Source: CAYGZA01 sp964354135 (GTDB lineage Bacteria > Planctomycetota > Planctomycetia > Pirellulales > Thermoguttaceae). From it: a stretch of 14,138 bases of DNA. Numbering within the stretch: the first letter of the stretch is position 1; each line of letters begins with the position of its first letter. The DNA lies in NCBI GenBank assembly GCA_964354135.1, contig CAYGZA010000173.1:1-14138 (forward strand), read 5' to 3'. The position numbers were made by a program, and so were the translations under genes. The notes beneath the pieces are model-generated. The model did not search any database and was not told the origin of the DNA. It saw only the letters and a list, made by a program, of their open reading frames with translations. This document shows, piece by piece, positions 5,419 through 12,380 of the stretch.

Positions 5419-7971
5419 TCACTTAGCTTTGTCGGGCCACTCGACCCGCCAGGTCTCCAGGCCCTGCGAAGTAGCGACCACAAGGACGGGCCGCCCGTCA
5501 AGGACCATCGTGGCGAGTCCGGCGACCACCGAGCCGTAGTTGAACTGATCTACCAGCTTGCCGTCGGCGCCTACGACGTGAATCGACCCGTCGGCCCCGG
5601 GCAGGATCCAGCAGCCCGGCCCCTCAGGCGAGAGACTGCCGGGGATGATCTGCTCGATGGGCCGCTGCAAGATCCCCTTGGGGAGCGGGTGCGACCACGT
5701 CTCCTTTCCGTCGGCGTCGATGCCGATGGCCACCGAGGCCCCCGGCTCGGTCAGGTAAAGGCCGCACAGTTCGGACTTCCGGTCGCCCGTGAGGTCGGCG
5801 CCCACCAGGAAGTTGACCAGGCGGTTGGCGACCACGGTCTGGCCCAGTCGCTTGCCCTTGGGATCGAGCACGACCAGCGGTCCGAACTCGCTGGTACACG
5901 CGAGGTTGCGACGGCCCTGCGGGTCCGGGTCGAGGACGACGATCCGCGAGGCCTTCTTCACCTCCTCATTGTGCCAGAGTTCCTTGCCGTCCACCGAAAG
6001 GGCCTGAACGCCGCCCCCTTCGTAATAGCTCACCAGGAGTTCCGGTTTGCCGTCGCCGTCGATATCGGCCAATTGCGCGTCGAAGATGCTGGCCTTGGGG
6101 TTTGCGGAGGGTGTGCCCGGCACGCGGCTAAGGCGTTTCCAGCCTTCGTCATACACGTGGACGCACGGCATCGCCGCCCCCGAGACCGCGAAGTAGCGCT
6201 TGCCGCCCGAATCGGTCGCCGTGCGGAGGAAGCTGACGAACTCCCCCTCGCCCAGGTCCAGCGGATAGGGCGTTGCCTTCTTCCCGTCCGGGCTGATTTC
6301 GACGGCGGTCTTGTGGCCGTCGATGACCAGCAGCCTCGGCGGACCGCCGGGCTGCGACACGACCAGCAAGTTGCCCGGCGCCCGCACTTCGGCGCACTTC
6401 CACAGGGGAGTCAGCGTGAATGCCTTCGGCGTGGTGGCCGCGGCGATCTCGGTCTTGGGAATCTCCGGCTCGTCCGCCGTGGGAGCGACGAACTCCTCCT
6501 TCGCGGCCCACGTGTCCAACCACGCCGCGTACTGCTTCTGGGCCTCGTTCCACTTTTCCAGCGGCTTCTGGAAGATGTCCTTGCCGGCCAAGAGATCGTC
6601 CAGCTTCGCCGAGAGTTCGGCTTCCAGGGCCGCCGTGAATTCTCCGAAGTAGTCCTGGACCCTGCCGTCGGCGCCGAGAATGAACGTCGAGGGGATCGCG
6701 GTGACGCCGAACTTCCTGCCCGCGTCCTCGGCGGGGTCGCGGGCGATCGGCACGGTAAGTTGCATCTCGGCCATCTTGGCCCGGAGGTCCTTGTTTTCCG
6801 TTTTGGGCTCATCGACACTCGCGGCCAGGAAGGCCACCTTCGGATTGTCCTTGTACTTTTTGTGGACCTTCTCCAAGAGCGGCAGCTTGATGCGGCAAGG
6901 CTCGAACTGCGTGCCCCAGAACTCGATCACCGCGATCTTGCCCTCCAGCGCCTTCCGGTCGATCGGCTTGTCGTCCAGGCCGACGAAGCGGAAGTCGGGC
7001 GCCGGCTTTCCCAAGAGCAAGAGCGGCGGCGGCATGAGGTTCTGCAGCTCTACCACGCTGGCGGGGTCCTCGACGCGAAGCTGGAAGGCCTGGGGGTCGA
7101 TCTCCGTGTCGAACCGGGCGTTTTGGAAGTCGGCCGCCAAGGAGAACACCTGGGTGTTCTGCGCCGCGGCTTCCTTCTTGGCTTGCTCGATGGGGAACTC
7201 GATCCGCCGCAGGATCAGGCAGCGGCGGTCGATCCACAAGACGGCCTTGCCGTCGGGACGCGCCAGCTCGACGCGGTAACATGCGTCCTCGCCGATTTGC
7301 CCGTCCTGGACGAGCACCGGCTTCTGGGCGCCGTGGCAAAACGTCTTGAGCGGATCGTCGGCCAACAGCAGCACCAGTTGCGGCGGCACGGCGCAGAAGC
7401 GGGCCACGACCTCCTCGGAGATCGCACCGTTGAGCAACTGGTCGGCAAGGATCCACTTGATCGTGAGCCGCGCCGGGGCCGGGCGATTGATCAACTGGCC
7501 CTGCAAGTCGGCCACGAAGGCGTGGAACCTGCTGCCGTCGCAAACGACCACCCCGCGGAGCATGTGCATCCGCAGCTTGTTGGGCCGCGAGAGCACCACC
7601 GCGTAGTCGGCCGCGTTCCCCTCTTGCTTGTCGTCCGGCGTCCGCTGGAGCTGCAGGACCCCTTGATCGCTGTAGCTTTGGGCCTTCTTGTAGGCGGCTA
7701 CCATTGCCTCCAGCACCGACTGGGCGGAGGTCAGGTTGGTCGGCGGAGGCGCGGCTCGGGCCGACTTGCCGCCTGCCGCCTCCTTGCCGCCGGTGGACTG
7801 TCCGCCAGCGTCGGCGGCCTTCTCCTGTCCGGCCTTCGGGCTGCCGGCACCGGGCGTGTCGGACGACTTCCCGCACCCCACCGCGCAAATGACCTCTACG
7901 CCGAACACGGCGGCAAGAAACACCCGAGCTACTCTTCGCACCAGCCCCACCGGTTTTGGTGACCGTCTCAT
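5419..7971 (-). CDS. Lipoprotein: LolA-like region, TlpA-like thioredoxin domain, FG-GAP-like repeats
   Basis: This 850-residue envelope protein has a lipoprotein signal with lipobox AVGC (C33) and a Gly/Ala/Lys-rich linker to about residue 75. Residues ~80-315 resemble the DUF2092/LolA-like beta domain common in planctomycetes (AYKKAQSYSDQGVLQLQ; WIDRRCLILRRIEFP). A TlpA/AhpC-TSA-type thioredoxin domain spans ~320-463: GKPAPDFRFVGLD, IAVIEFWGTQFEPCR and the cis-Pro segment TAIPSTFIL (P427). In it the CxxC site reads FEPC, so only C359 remains. The C-terminal ~330 residues carry FG-GAP/VCBS-like calcium-loop motifs, DIDGDGKPELL (636-646) and DLTGDRKSEL (726-735), and probably form a beta-propeller. 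The ATG at 7971 has GAGG (7980-7983) 8 nt upstream. It is likely anchored to a membrane and faces the periplasm; substrate unknown. Confidence 0.85.
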   Translation of the reverse strand: MRRSPKPVGLVRRVARVFLAAVFGVEVICAVGCGKSSDTPGAGSPKAGQEKAADAGGQSTGGKEAAGGKSARAAPPPTNLTSAQSVLEAMVAAYKKAQSYSDQGVLQLQRTPDDKQEGNAADYAVVLSRPNKLRMHMLRGVVVCDGSRFHAFVADLQGQLINRPAPARLTIKWILADQLLNGAISEEVVARFCAVPPQLVLLLADDPLKTFCHGAQKPVLVQDGQIGEDACYRVELARPDGKAVLWIDRRCLILRRIEFPIEQAKKEAAAQNTQVFSLAADFQNARFDTEIDPQAFQLRVEDPASVVELQNLMPPPLLLLGKPAPDFRFVGLDDKPIDRKALEGKIAVIEFWGTQFEPCRIKLPLLEKVHKKYKDNPKVAFLAASVDEPKTENKDLRAKMAEMQLTVPIARDPAEDAGRKFGVTAIPSTFILGADGRVQDYFGEFTAALEAELSAKLDDLLAGKDIFQKPLEKWNEAQKQYAAWLDTWAAKEEFVAPTADEPEIPKTEIAAATTPKAFTLTPLWKCAEVRAPGNLLVVSQPGGPPRLLVIDGHKTAVEISPDGKKATPYPLDLGEGEFVSFLRTATDSGGKRYFAVSGAAMPCVHVYDEGWKRLSRVPGTPSANPKASIFDAQLADIDGDGKPELLVSYYEGGGVQALSVDGKELWHNEEVKKASRIVVLDPDPQGRRNLACTSEFGPLVVLDPKGKRLGQTVVANRLVNFLVGADLTGDRKSELCGLYLTEPGASVAIGIDADGKETWSHPLPKGILQRPIEQIIPGSLSPEGPGCWILPGADGSIHVVGADGKLVDQFNYGSVVAGLATMVLDGRPVLVVATSQGLETWRVEWPDKAK

Positions 7972-8034
7972 CCGTGCATCCTCAACAAGGCAACCGTTCC
8001 GCCCATCGCGCGAGCGTCCGGCATGGGTCGCGCC

Positions 8035-8063
8035 ATTATTCGCGAAGCGGGGTACGGGGTAAA
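8035..8063 (-). promoter_or_regulatory. Candidate promoter of the lipoprotein gene
   Basis: On the minus strand TTTACC (8058-8063, 4/6) and AATAAT (8035-8040, 5/6) are separated by exactly 17 bp. This would give a leader of about 57 nt before the ATG at 7971. It is one of the better sigma-70-type matches in the window. Confidence 0.45.
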
Positions 8064-8073
8064 GCTCGACTTC

Positions 8074-8101
8074 TTGACCGTCTTACGTGCCGGCCGATAC
8101 G
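8074..8101 (+). promoter_or_regulatory. Candidate promoter of the larA-like/yggS/yggU operon
   Basis: TTGACC (8074-8079, 5/6 to TTGACA) is followed after 16 bp by GATACG (8096-8101, only 3/6). It lies 10 bp from, and divergent to, the candidate lipoprotein promoter. If real, transcription would start near 8108. That rules out the upstream in-frame starts at 8087 and 8102 and supports the ATG at 8159. Confidence 0.3.
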
Positions 8102-8158
8102 ATGAACTGCGCGGGTTCTTGGTTTTTCCGGTCCTCCCTGTTTCCCCAGTTTGCCTCG

Positions 8159-9388
8159 ATGTTCTCCGTTTTGCGATACGGGACCGATTCCTCCATTCGC
8201 CTGGAGTGGCCCGGGGACACATTGGTTGCGGAGTGCGGCACGCCGCGGCAACCGCCGCTGGAGAACCCGGCCAAAGCGGTGGCTGCCGTGCTGGCGGAGC
8301 CCCTCGACTACCCGCCTTTGGCCCGAGGCGTCACCCCGAGCGACAGAGTGGTCCTGGCGCTGGAGGAGGGTGTGCCGCAGGCAGGAGAGATCGTGGCCGC
8401 CGTGATCGCCGCCTTGATGGCGGCCGGCGTGGATCCCGACGGCGTGATGGTCCTCCGCAGCCTGGCCGACGTGTCCCGCGGCGTCCCGGACCCTTGCCGG
8501 TTCCTCCCGGAGACGCTGAGAAAACGGGTCAAGCTGGCCACGCACGACCCGGAAAACCGGGATCGCCTGGCCTATCTGACCCTCTCGGCGCGGGGGGAGC
8601 CGCTCCTGCTCAACCGCGCGATCGTGGAGGCCGACATGGTCTTGCCGATCGGCTGTCTCAGCAGCCGCAAGGCGGCCTTCTACCACGGGATCCACGCGGC
8701 GGTCTTTCCCACCTTCGCCGATCGGGCTACGTTGGACCGCTTCCGCCTGGAGGAGCTTCGCCACACGCGGCAATCGGCCAAGCGAGAGCGGGTCCACGAG
8801 TGCGACGAGGTCGGCTGGCTCCTGGGACTCAATTTCACGATCCAGGTGGTGCCCGGAGCGGGCGACGAAATCCTCCACGTGTTGGCCGGGCAGTTCGCGT
8901 CGGTTCGCCGTCGCGGGCGGGAGCTCTACGAGGCGGCATGGAGCTGGTGGGTGCCCCGGCAGGCAAGCCTGGTGTTGGCTGCCATCCAAGGGAGTTCTCT
9001 CCACCAGACCTGGCAGAACGTCGCACGTGCGTTGGCAGCGGCCGGCCCCCTGGTCGAGGACGGGGGCGCGATCGCCGTCTGCTGCGAGTTGGCGGCCGAG
9101 CCGGGCCCCGCCGTCCGCTGCCTGGCCCGCAGCCGCGCCCGCGAGGCGGCCTTGCACAAGGTTTGCAGGGATTGTCCCGAAGACGCCCTCGCCGCCGCCG
9201 AGCTGGCGAAGGCCCTCGATCGGGTCGACGTATACCTGCTCAGCCGCCTCGAGGAATCCCTCGTCGAGGAGCTCGAAATGGCCCCCGTGAACCGGCCCGA
9301 GGAGTTGATGCGCCTCGTGCGGCGCTATCCCTCGTGCATTGTGCTGTCCAACGCCCCCCGCGTGCGGATCTCGGTGGTCGAGGATTGA
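8159..9388 (+). CDS. LarA-like (DUF2088) protein lacking the nickel-pincer residues
   Basis: This 409-residue cytoplasmic protein follows the lactate racemase LarA layout: the N-terminal LRYGTDSSIRLEWPGD (5-20), the PLxxPPLARGVTPSDRVVLAL segment (about 49-68), DMVLPIGCLSSRKAAFYHGIHAAVFP (159-184) and the C-terminal SSLHQTWQNVARAL...DGGAIAVCCE (279-310). LarA interconverts D- and L-lactate using a nickel-pincer cofactor bound to a lysine in a PHxxAGFSGGxK motif. Here that motif reads RKAAFYHGIHAA, so the PH histidine and the pincer lysine both appear lost. The GTHRP motif reads RSLADV. Lactate racemase activity is therefore unlikely, and the role is unknown. The ATG at 8159 is chosen from homology; no SD precedes it. 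The next gene, yggS, starts 5 bp after its stop. Confidence 0.75.
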   Translation: MFSVLRYGTDSSIRLEWPGDTLVAECGTPRQPPLENPAKAVAAVLAEPLDYPPLARGVTPSDRVVLALEEGVPQAGEIVAAVIAALMAAGVDPDGVMVLRSLADVSRGVPDPCRFLPETLRKRVKLATHDPENRDRLAYLTLSARGEPLLLNRAIVEADMVLPIGCLSSRKAAFYHGIHAAVFPTFADRATLDRFRLEELRHTRQSAKRERVHECDEVGWLLGLNFTIQVVPGAGDEILHVLAGQFASVRRRGRELYEAAWSWWVPRQASLVLAAIQGSSLHQTWQNVARALAAAGPLVEDGGAIAVCCELAAEPGPAVRCLARSRAREAALHKVCRDCPEDALAAAELAKALDRVDVYLLSRLEESLVEELEMAPVNRPEELMRLVRRYPSCIVLSNAPRVRISVVED

Positions 9389-9393
9389 TCGCC

Positions 9394-10101
9394 ATGGCCG
9401 AGCTATTCGCCCGAATCCGCGACAATCTGGCCTCTGTCCGCCAGCGGATCGCCGGGGCAGCCGCCCGGAGCGGCCGGCCTGCGGAGCAGGTCAACCTGGT
9501 GGCGGTGACCAAGTCCGTCGGCGAGGCGGAAATCCGTGCCCTGGTCGAGGCGGGCTGCGACACCCTGGGCGAGAGCCGCCCGCAACAACTCTGGGAGAAG
9601 GCCGCGCGGCTTGCGGACCTGCCCGTCGCCTGGCACATGATCGGACCGCTCCAGCGCAACAAGGTCCGCCGCACGCTGCCGCTTGTCGAGATGCTGCACT
9701 CGGCCGACAGCCCCGAGCTGGTCGCCGCCGTCGATCGCGTCGCAGGGGAACTCGGCCTGCGGGTGCCGGTCCTTCTGGAAGTCAACGTCTCCGCGGAAGC
9801 GGCCAAGCACGGCTTCGAGCCGGAGGAGATCCAGCCCTACTTGCCCGAGCTGGCCCGCTTGGAGCACGTGGAGATCCGGGGTCTGATGTGCATGGCGGGG
9901 CTGGAAGGCGGATTGGACCGCGCCCGGCGCGACTTCGCGGCCTTGCGGGAACTCCGCAACCGGCTCGCGGCGAACTGCCCCGAGGGGGTCTCGTTGGACG
10001 AGCTTTCGATGGGCATGAGCGGCGATTTCGAGATCGCGATCGAGGAGGGGGCCACGATCGTCCGCATCGGCTCCGCGCTGTTTGAAGGGATCGAAGCATG
10101 A
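9394..10101 (+). CDS. yggS: YggS/PROSC-family pyridoxal-phosphate homeostasis protein
   Basis: This 235-residue cytoplasmic protein is a PLP-binding TIM-barrel protein of the YggS/PLPBP family. It is not a known enzyme and helps control the PLP pool and amino-acid balance. The PLP lysine is K40 in LVAVTK. Other family motifs are GESRPQQLWEKA (59-70; usually GENYVQE), WHMIGPLQRNKV (80-91), LHSADS (101-106), KHGF (138-141), RGLMCMA (162-168) and SMGMSGDFEIAIEEGATIVRIGSALF (205-230), which forms the phosphate pocket. The length matches the family. It starts 5 bp after the LarA-like gene, and its stop overlaps the next start in ATGA. Together these indicate an operon with translational coupling. 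Confidence 0.93.
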   Translation: MAELFARIRDNLASVRQRIAGAAARSGRPAEQVNLVAVTKSVGEAEIRALVEAGCDTLGESRPQQLWEKAARLADLPVAWHMIGPLQRNKVRRTLPLVEMLHSADSPELVAAVDRVAGELGLRVPVLLEVNVSAEAAKHGFEPEEIQPYLPELARLEHVEIRGLMCMAGLEGGLDRARRDFAALRELRNRLAANCPEGVSLDELSMGMSGDFEIAIEEGATIVRIGSALFEGIEA

Positions 10102-10403
10102 TCTCCCTGGAGCCGCACTCGGAAGGGACGATCCTGCCGGTCCGCGCCCACCCTGGGGCCCGGCGCAACGAAATCCGCGGCGAGCACGAGGGCGCGCTCA
10201 AGGTCTGCGTCACCCAAGCCGCGGAAAAAGGCAAAGCGAACAAGGCCCTCGTCGCGTTGCTCGCCCAAGAGCTCGGCGTGCGCAAATCGCAGCTTGAACT
10301 CGTTTCGGGGGAGACCTCGCCGCAGAAGCGGTTTCTCGTCCGCGGGATCACGCCGCAGGACTTGTCGCAGCGGATCTCGCGGCTGTGGCATGAGCCTGCG
10401 TAA
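10098..10403 (+). CDS. YggU-family (DUF167) protein
   Basis: This 101-residue protein belongs to the DUF167/YggU family, small alpha/beta proteins of unknown function often encoded near yggS. The family core is clear: VRAHPGARRNEIRG (15-28), LKVCVTQAAEKGKANKALVALLAQELGV (34-61) and KSQLELVSGETSPQKRFLV (63-81). The start ATG overlaps the yggS stop in ATGA, and GAAGGGA (10084-10090) lies 7 nt before it. The yggS-yggU pairing supports both calls. The C-terminal ~20 residues are variable. Confidence 0.9.
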   Translation: MISLEPHSEGTILPVRAHPGARRNEIRGEHEGALKVCVTQAAEKGKANKALVALLAQELGVRKSQLELVSGETSPQKRFLVRGITPQDLSQRISRLWHEPA

Positions 10404-10421
10404 TTCCCGGAATCCGGATTG

Positions 10422-10583
10422 CCACGCCAGGGGAGGGTCAGGCTCCTGCCGGGCCGCGTTGGCCGAGCGGCGGAGTGCGCGTGTGGCAGAGAGACCTCCG
10501 AAGTCTTGAAGACTTCGGAAGGCTTCGCTCTTCTTGGCTTCGGCTGCCCCGCAGGACTGCCTCGTGGCGGTGCCCCACGCCAG
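10422..10583. repeat. Degenerate repeat element bounded by a 9-bp direct repeat
   Basis: CCACGCCAG occurs at 10422-10430 and 10575-10583. Just inside the left copy, 10431-10456 matches the arms of the 3188-3274 inverted repeat at 22 of 26 (left arm) or 23 of 26 (right arm, complement) positions. A possible decayed right arm is GCAGGACTGCCTCG (10551-10564). The 9-bp repeats could be a target-site duplication of a decayed mobile repeat, but nine bases in GC-rich DNA can also recur by chance. Confidence 0.4.
10498..10518. repeat. 21-bp palindrome CCGAAGTCTT-G-AAGACTTCGG
   Basis: Two perfect 10-bp arms flank a single G. The next pair (T10497/A10519) also matches. A stem with a one-base centre cannot form a normal RNA hairpin without opening two or three pairs, so a DNA-level or duplicated-element origin is plausible. 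No T-run follows. It sits inside the decayed repeat element. Confidence 0.75.
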
Positions 10584-10665
10584 CGGATCGCACCACAGAG
10601 GGATCGTACCACCCATTTTGCCTGGAAGCCGTGCCCAAACCTGCCAAGAGGATCGGCCGAGCCCC

Positions 10666-10693
10666 TTGCAGGCTCGTTCCGGGTGGTTATTCT
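10666..10693 (+). promoter_or_regulatory. Candidate promoter of the CAP-domain gene
   Basis: TTGCAG (10666-10671) and TATTCT (10688-10693, 4/6) are separated by 16 bp. The same -35 hexamer and spacing are seen at the FmdE-domain gene. The predicted leader is long (about 185 nt), which lowers confidence. Confidence 0.3.
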
Positions 10694-10885
10694 AAAGACT
10701 CCTACCCGCAAAGTCTCCGCAGGATGCCCAAGTTGTCCCAGGACTCCGGGACAGAATCGCGGGTGTGACACTTGGGTCGCGAGACCCCCACCGTCAAGGC
10801 TCCGGCAGCGGGCTCGGGCTGTGCGCCTCCGCCGCCGGCGTCCTTGTTTGCGGCAACACGACGTCAGCCAATGGAGGACGAGATC

Positions 10886-11437
10886 ATGATGTTGAAGCTG
10901 GCACTCTGCGCGCTGGTGTGGTTTTTGGAGAACACCTCGCAGCCCGCGCCCAAGCCCGCTCCCCCCAAGGCCACCGCGCAGCCCGCCTCGCCGTCGAAGC
11001 CGGCGAAGGCCCGCGCGCAGCCCGTCGCCCAAGCCAAAGAGTCGCAGTCCGCCCTGGAGTCGAAGCCGGCGCAACCGGCCCCCGCTTCGACGCCCCCGAA
11101 GGTCACGCTGATTGCCATTGAGAAGAACATCGTCGAGTACACCAACGCCGAGCGGGCCCGCTACGGCCTGCCGGCCTTGGAGGTCGATTCCGAGTTGGTC
11201 GAGTCTGCCCGGGCCCATTGCACGTGGATGACGCTCAACCAGAGGCTTCAGCACACTCGGGCCGCGGTGGCCGAGAACATTGCCATGGGCCAGCGGGACA
11301 GTCAGGAGGTCCTCGGCTCGTGGATGCGTTCCTCGGGGCACCGGGCGAACATTCTCAACAGCGCCCACCGGGCGATCGGGGTGGCGGCCTTCCGCACGCC
11401 CAGTGGCACGATCTTCTGGTGCCAGCAGTTCCGCTAG
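10886..11437 (+). CDS. Secreted CAP/SCP-domain protein
   Basis: This 183-residue protein has a short hydrophobic N-terminus (MMLKLALCALVWFL), a Pro/Ala/Lys-rich linker (about 19-75) and a CAP (SCP/PR1-like, YkwD-type) domain at about 78-183. Family signatures are YTNAERARYGLPALEVDSEL (85-104), the H123 of LQHT, AENIAMGQ (129-136, with E130) and SWMRSSGHRANILNS (145-159, with H152), ending IGVAAF and FWCQQF. Bacterial CAP proteins are extracytoplasmic and their activities are mostly unknown. I chose the ATG at 10886 because GGAGG (10873-10877) lies 8 nt upstream. An in-frame ATG at 10871 would overlap that SD. The signal has no clear cleavage site, so it might remain as an anchor. The gene converges on the CPBP gene with a 13-bp gap. 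Confidence 0.85.
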   Translation: MMLKLALCALVWFLENTSQPAPKPAPPKATAQPASPSKPAKARAQPVAQAKESQSALESKPAQPAPASTPPKVTLIAIEKNIVEYTNAERARYGLPALEVDSELVESARAHCTWMTLNQRLQHTRAAVAENIAMGQRDSQEVLGSWMRSSGHRANILNSAHRAIGVAAFRTPSGTIFWCQQFR

Positions 11438-11450
11438 TCGTCGCCGCCGT

Positions 11451-12380
11451 TTACCCCGCCAGTCCGAACCAGGCCGCCAGGAGACTGGTGCCGTTTAGGG
11501 CCATGTGGAGCGTGACGGCCGCAGCGATGCGGTGCGTCCGGAGATAGAGCGTTCCCAGCACCGCCGCAAAGAAGAGAAGCGTGATCGGGTCGGCCGCCAC
11601 GCGCCCCGGCATCAGCCACAACTTCACGCAGAACTGGATCACGTAGATCGGCCCCAGGACGGCCAGCGCCGCGACCAGCCCGACCCGCACGTCGGCCCAA
11701 AGCTTCGTCCGATCGAAGCCGACGTCCTTCCAGGTGGCCCCGGCGCGGATCCTCACCAGGCAGAGGCCGATGAGCATTAGCAGCGCGGAGGCCCCGGCGT
11801 TGAGGAGGAGGTCGCCGACTTGCGGCGTCGTGGCCGCCGGATCGGTCTCGCGGTAGTGCGGGAGCGCGAAAACCACTGCCCCGATCAACACCGGCAGCAC
11901 GCCCGGAACGACGCGCCGCAAGACCCCGATTCTCCGCCGCAGGCGGCGTTCCACGGCCTCCAGCCATCCCTGCAACAGGACACGGAATAAGAACTCCTCG
12001 ACGATCGGGGCGACGACAACGCCGGTGAGCATACAGACGATCAGCGTCGGAATGCTGGGATCTGCCTCCAAGACCCGGACCAGGGTATGCTGCGACTCGG
12101 ACTCCCGGTCGGCGCCGACCTCGGCCGCGGCTCGCGGCTCCGTCTCAAGCCGAGCATGCTCCTCGAACGCCGCCCAAACCAACATCGCGACCCAAAACCA
12201 GACGGGCAAGAGGTCGACGAACCCCCAAGGCACGGGGCGCCGCGGCTCGTAGGGCAGGATCGGCTTGTGGGCCAGCAGACGCCGCGCCATCCAGACCCAC
12301 GGCGCCAACGTGGCCACCAGGATCAGCAGGGAAAGCGGCTCCAACCAGGGCGGGGCTTCCGGGCCGGCCAGCTCGTTCAT
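11451..12380 (-). CDS. CPBP-family intramembrane metalloprotease (CAAX protease-like)
   Basis: This 309-residue polytopic membrane protein carries the three CPBP motifs: EEFLFR (E128, E129, R133), FALPH (F171, H175) and HMALN (H292, N296). The family (Abi/CAAX prenyl protease-like) cleaves proteins within membranes, and many bacterial members are of unknown target. The acidic stretch EEHARLETEP...DRESES (73-95) is likely a loop. About 117 residues separate motifs 2 and 3, well above the few dozen usually seen. The insert contains ATWKDVGFDRTKLWADVRVGL-like sequence (215-235), which resembles the segment normally ahead of motif 1. Its ATG overlaps the pgsA stop (ATGA) and GGAG (12387-12390) precedes it, so the two genes are translationally coupled. 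Confidence 0.85.
   Translation of the reverse strand: MNELAGPEAPPWLEPLSLLILVATLAPWVWMARRLLAHKPILPYEPRRPVPWGFVDLLPVWFWVAMLVWAAFEEHARLETEPRAAAEVGADRESESQHTLVRVLEADPSIPTLIVCMLTGVVVAPIVEEFLFRVLLQGWLEAVERRLRRRIGVLRRVVPGVLPVLIGAVVFALPHYRETDPAATTPQVGDLLLNAGASALLMLIGLCLVRIRAGATWKDVGFDRTKLWADVRVGLVAALAVLGPIYVIQFCVKLWLMPGRVAADPITLLFFAAVLGTLYLRTHRIAAAVTLHMALNGTSLLAAWFGLAG

Larger units (their letters stand above)
10404..10885. other. 482-bp noncoding region with repeat elements and a CAP-gene promoter
   Basis: No gene is supported here, although GC-rich frames stay open. The left part (10422-10583) holds a degenerate copy of the repeat seen at 3188-3274, a 21-bp palindrome and a bounding 9-bp direct repeat. 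The right part carries a candidate promoter and a leader of about 185 nt for the CAP-domain gene. I see no tRNA or terminator-like stem with a T tail. Confidence 0.5.

Noticed and set aside
5413..7962. A long open reading frame on the + strand, antisense to the lipoprotein gene
   Set aside because: It mirrors the lipoprotein gene almost end to end, as often happens with GC-rich codon use. Its translation is Arg/Leu/Val-biased with no recognisable domain, while the minus strand shows lipobox, thioredoxin and FG-GAP-like motifs.
8023..9393. Upstream extension of the yggS frame giving a 692-residue fusion
   Set aside because: The frame is open only because of GC bias. The real LarA-like gene occupies the same DNA in another frame, and YggS homology begins at 9394.
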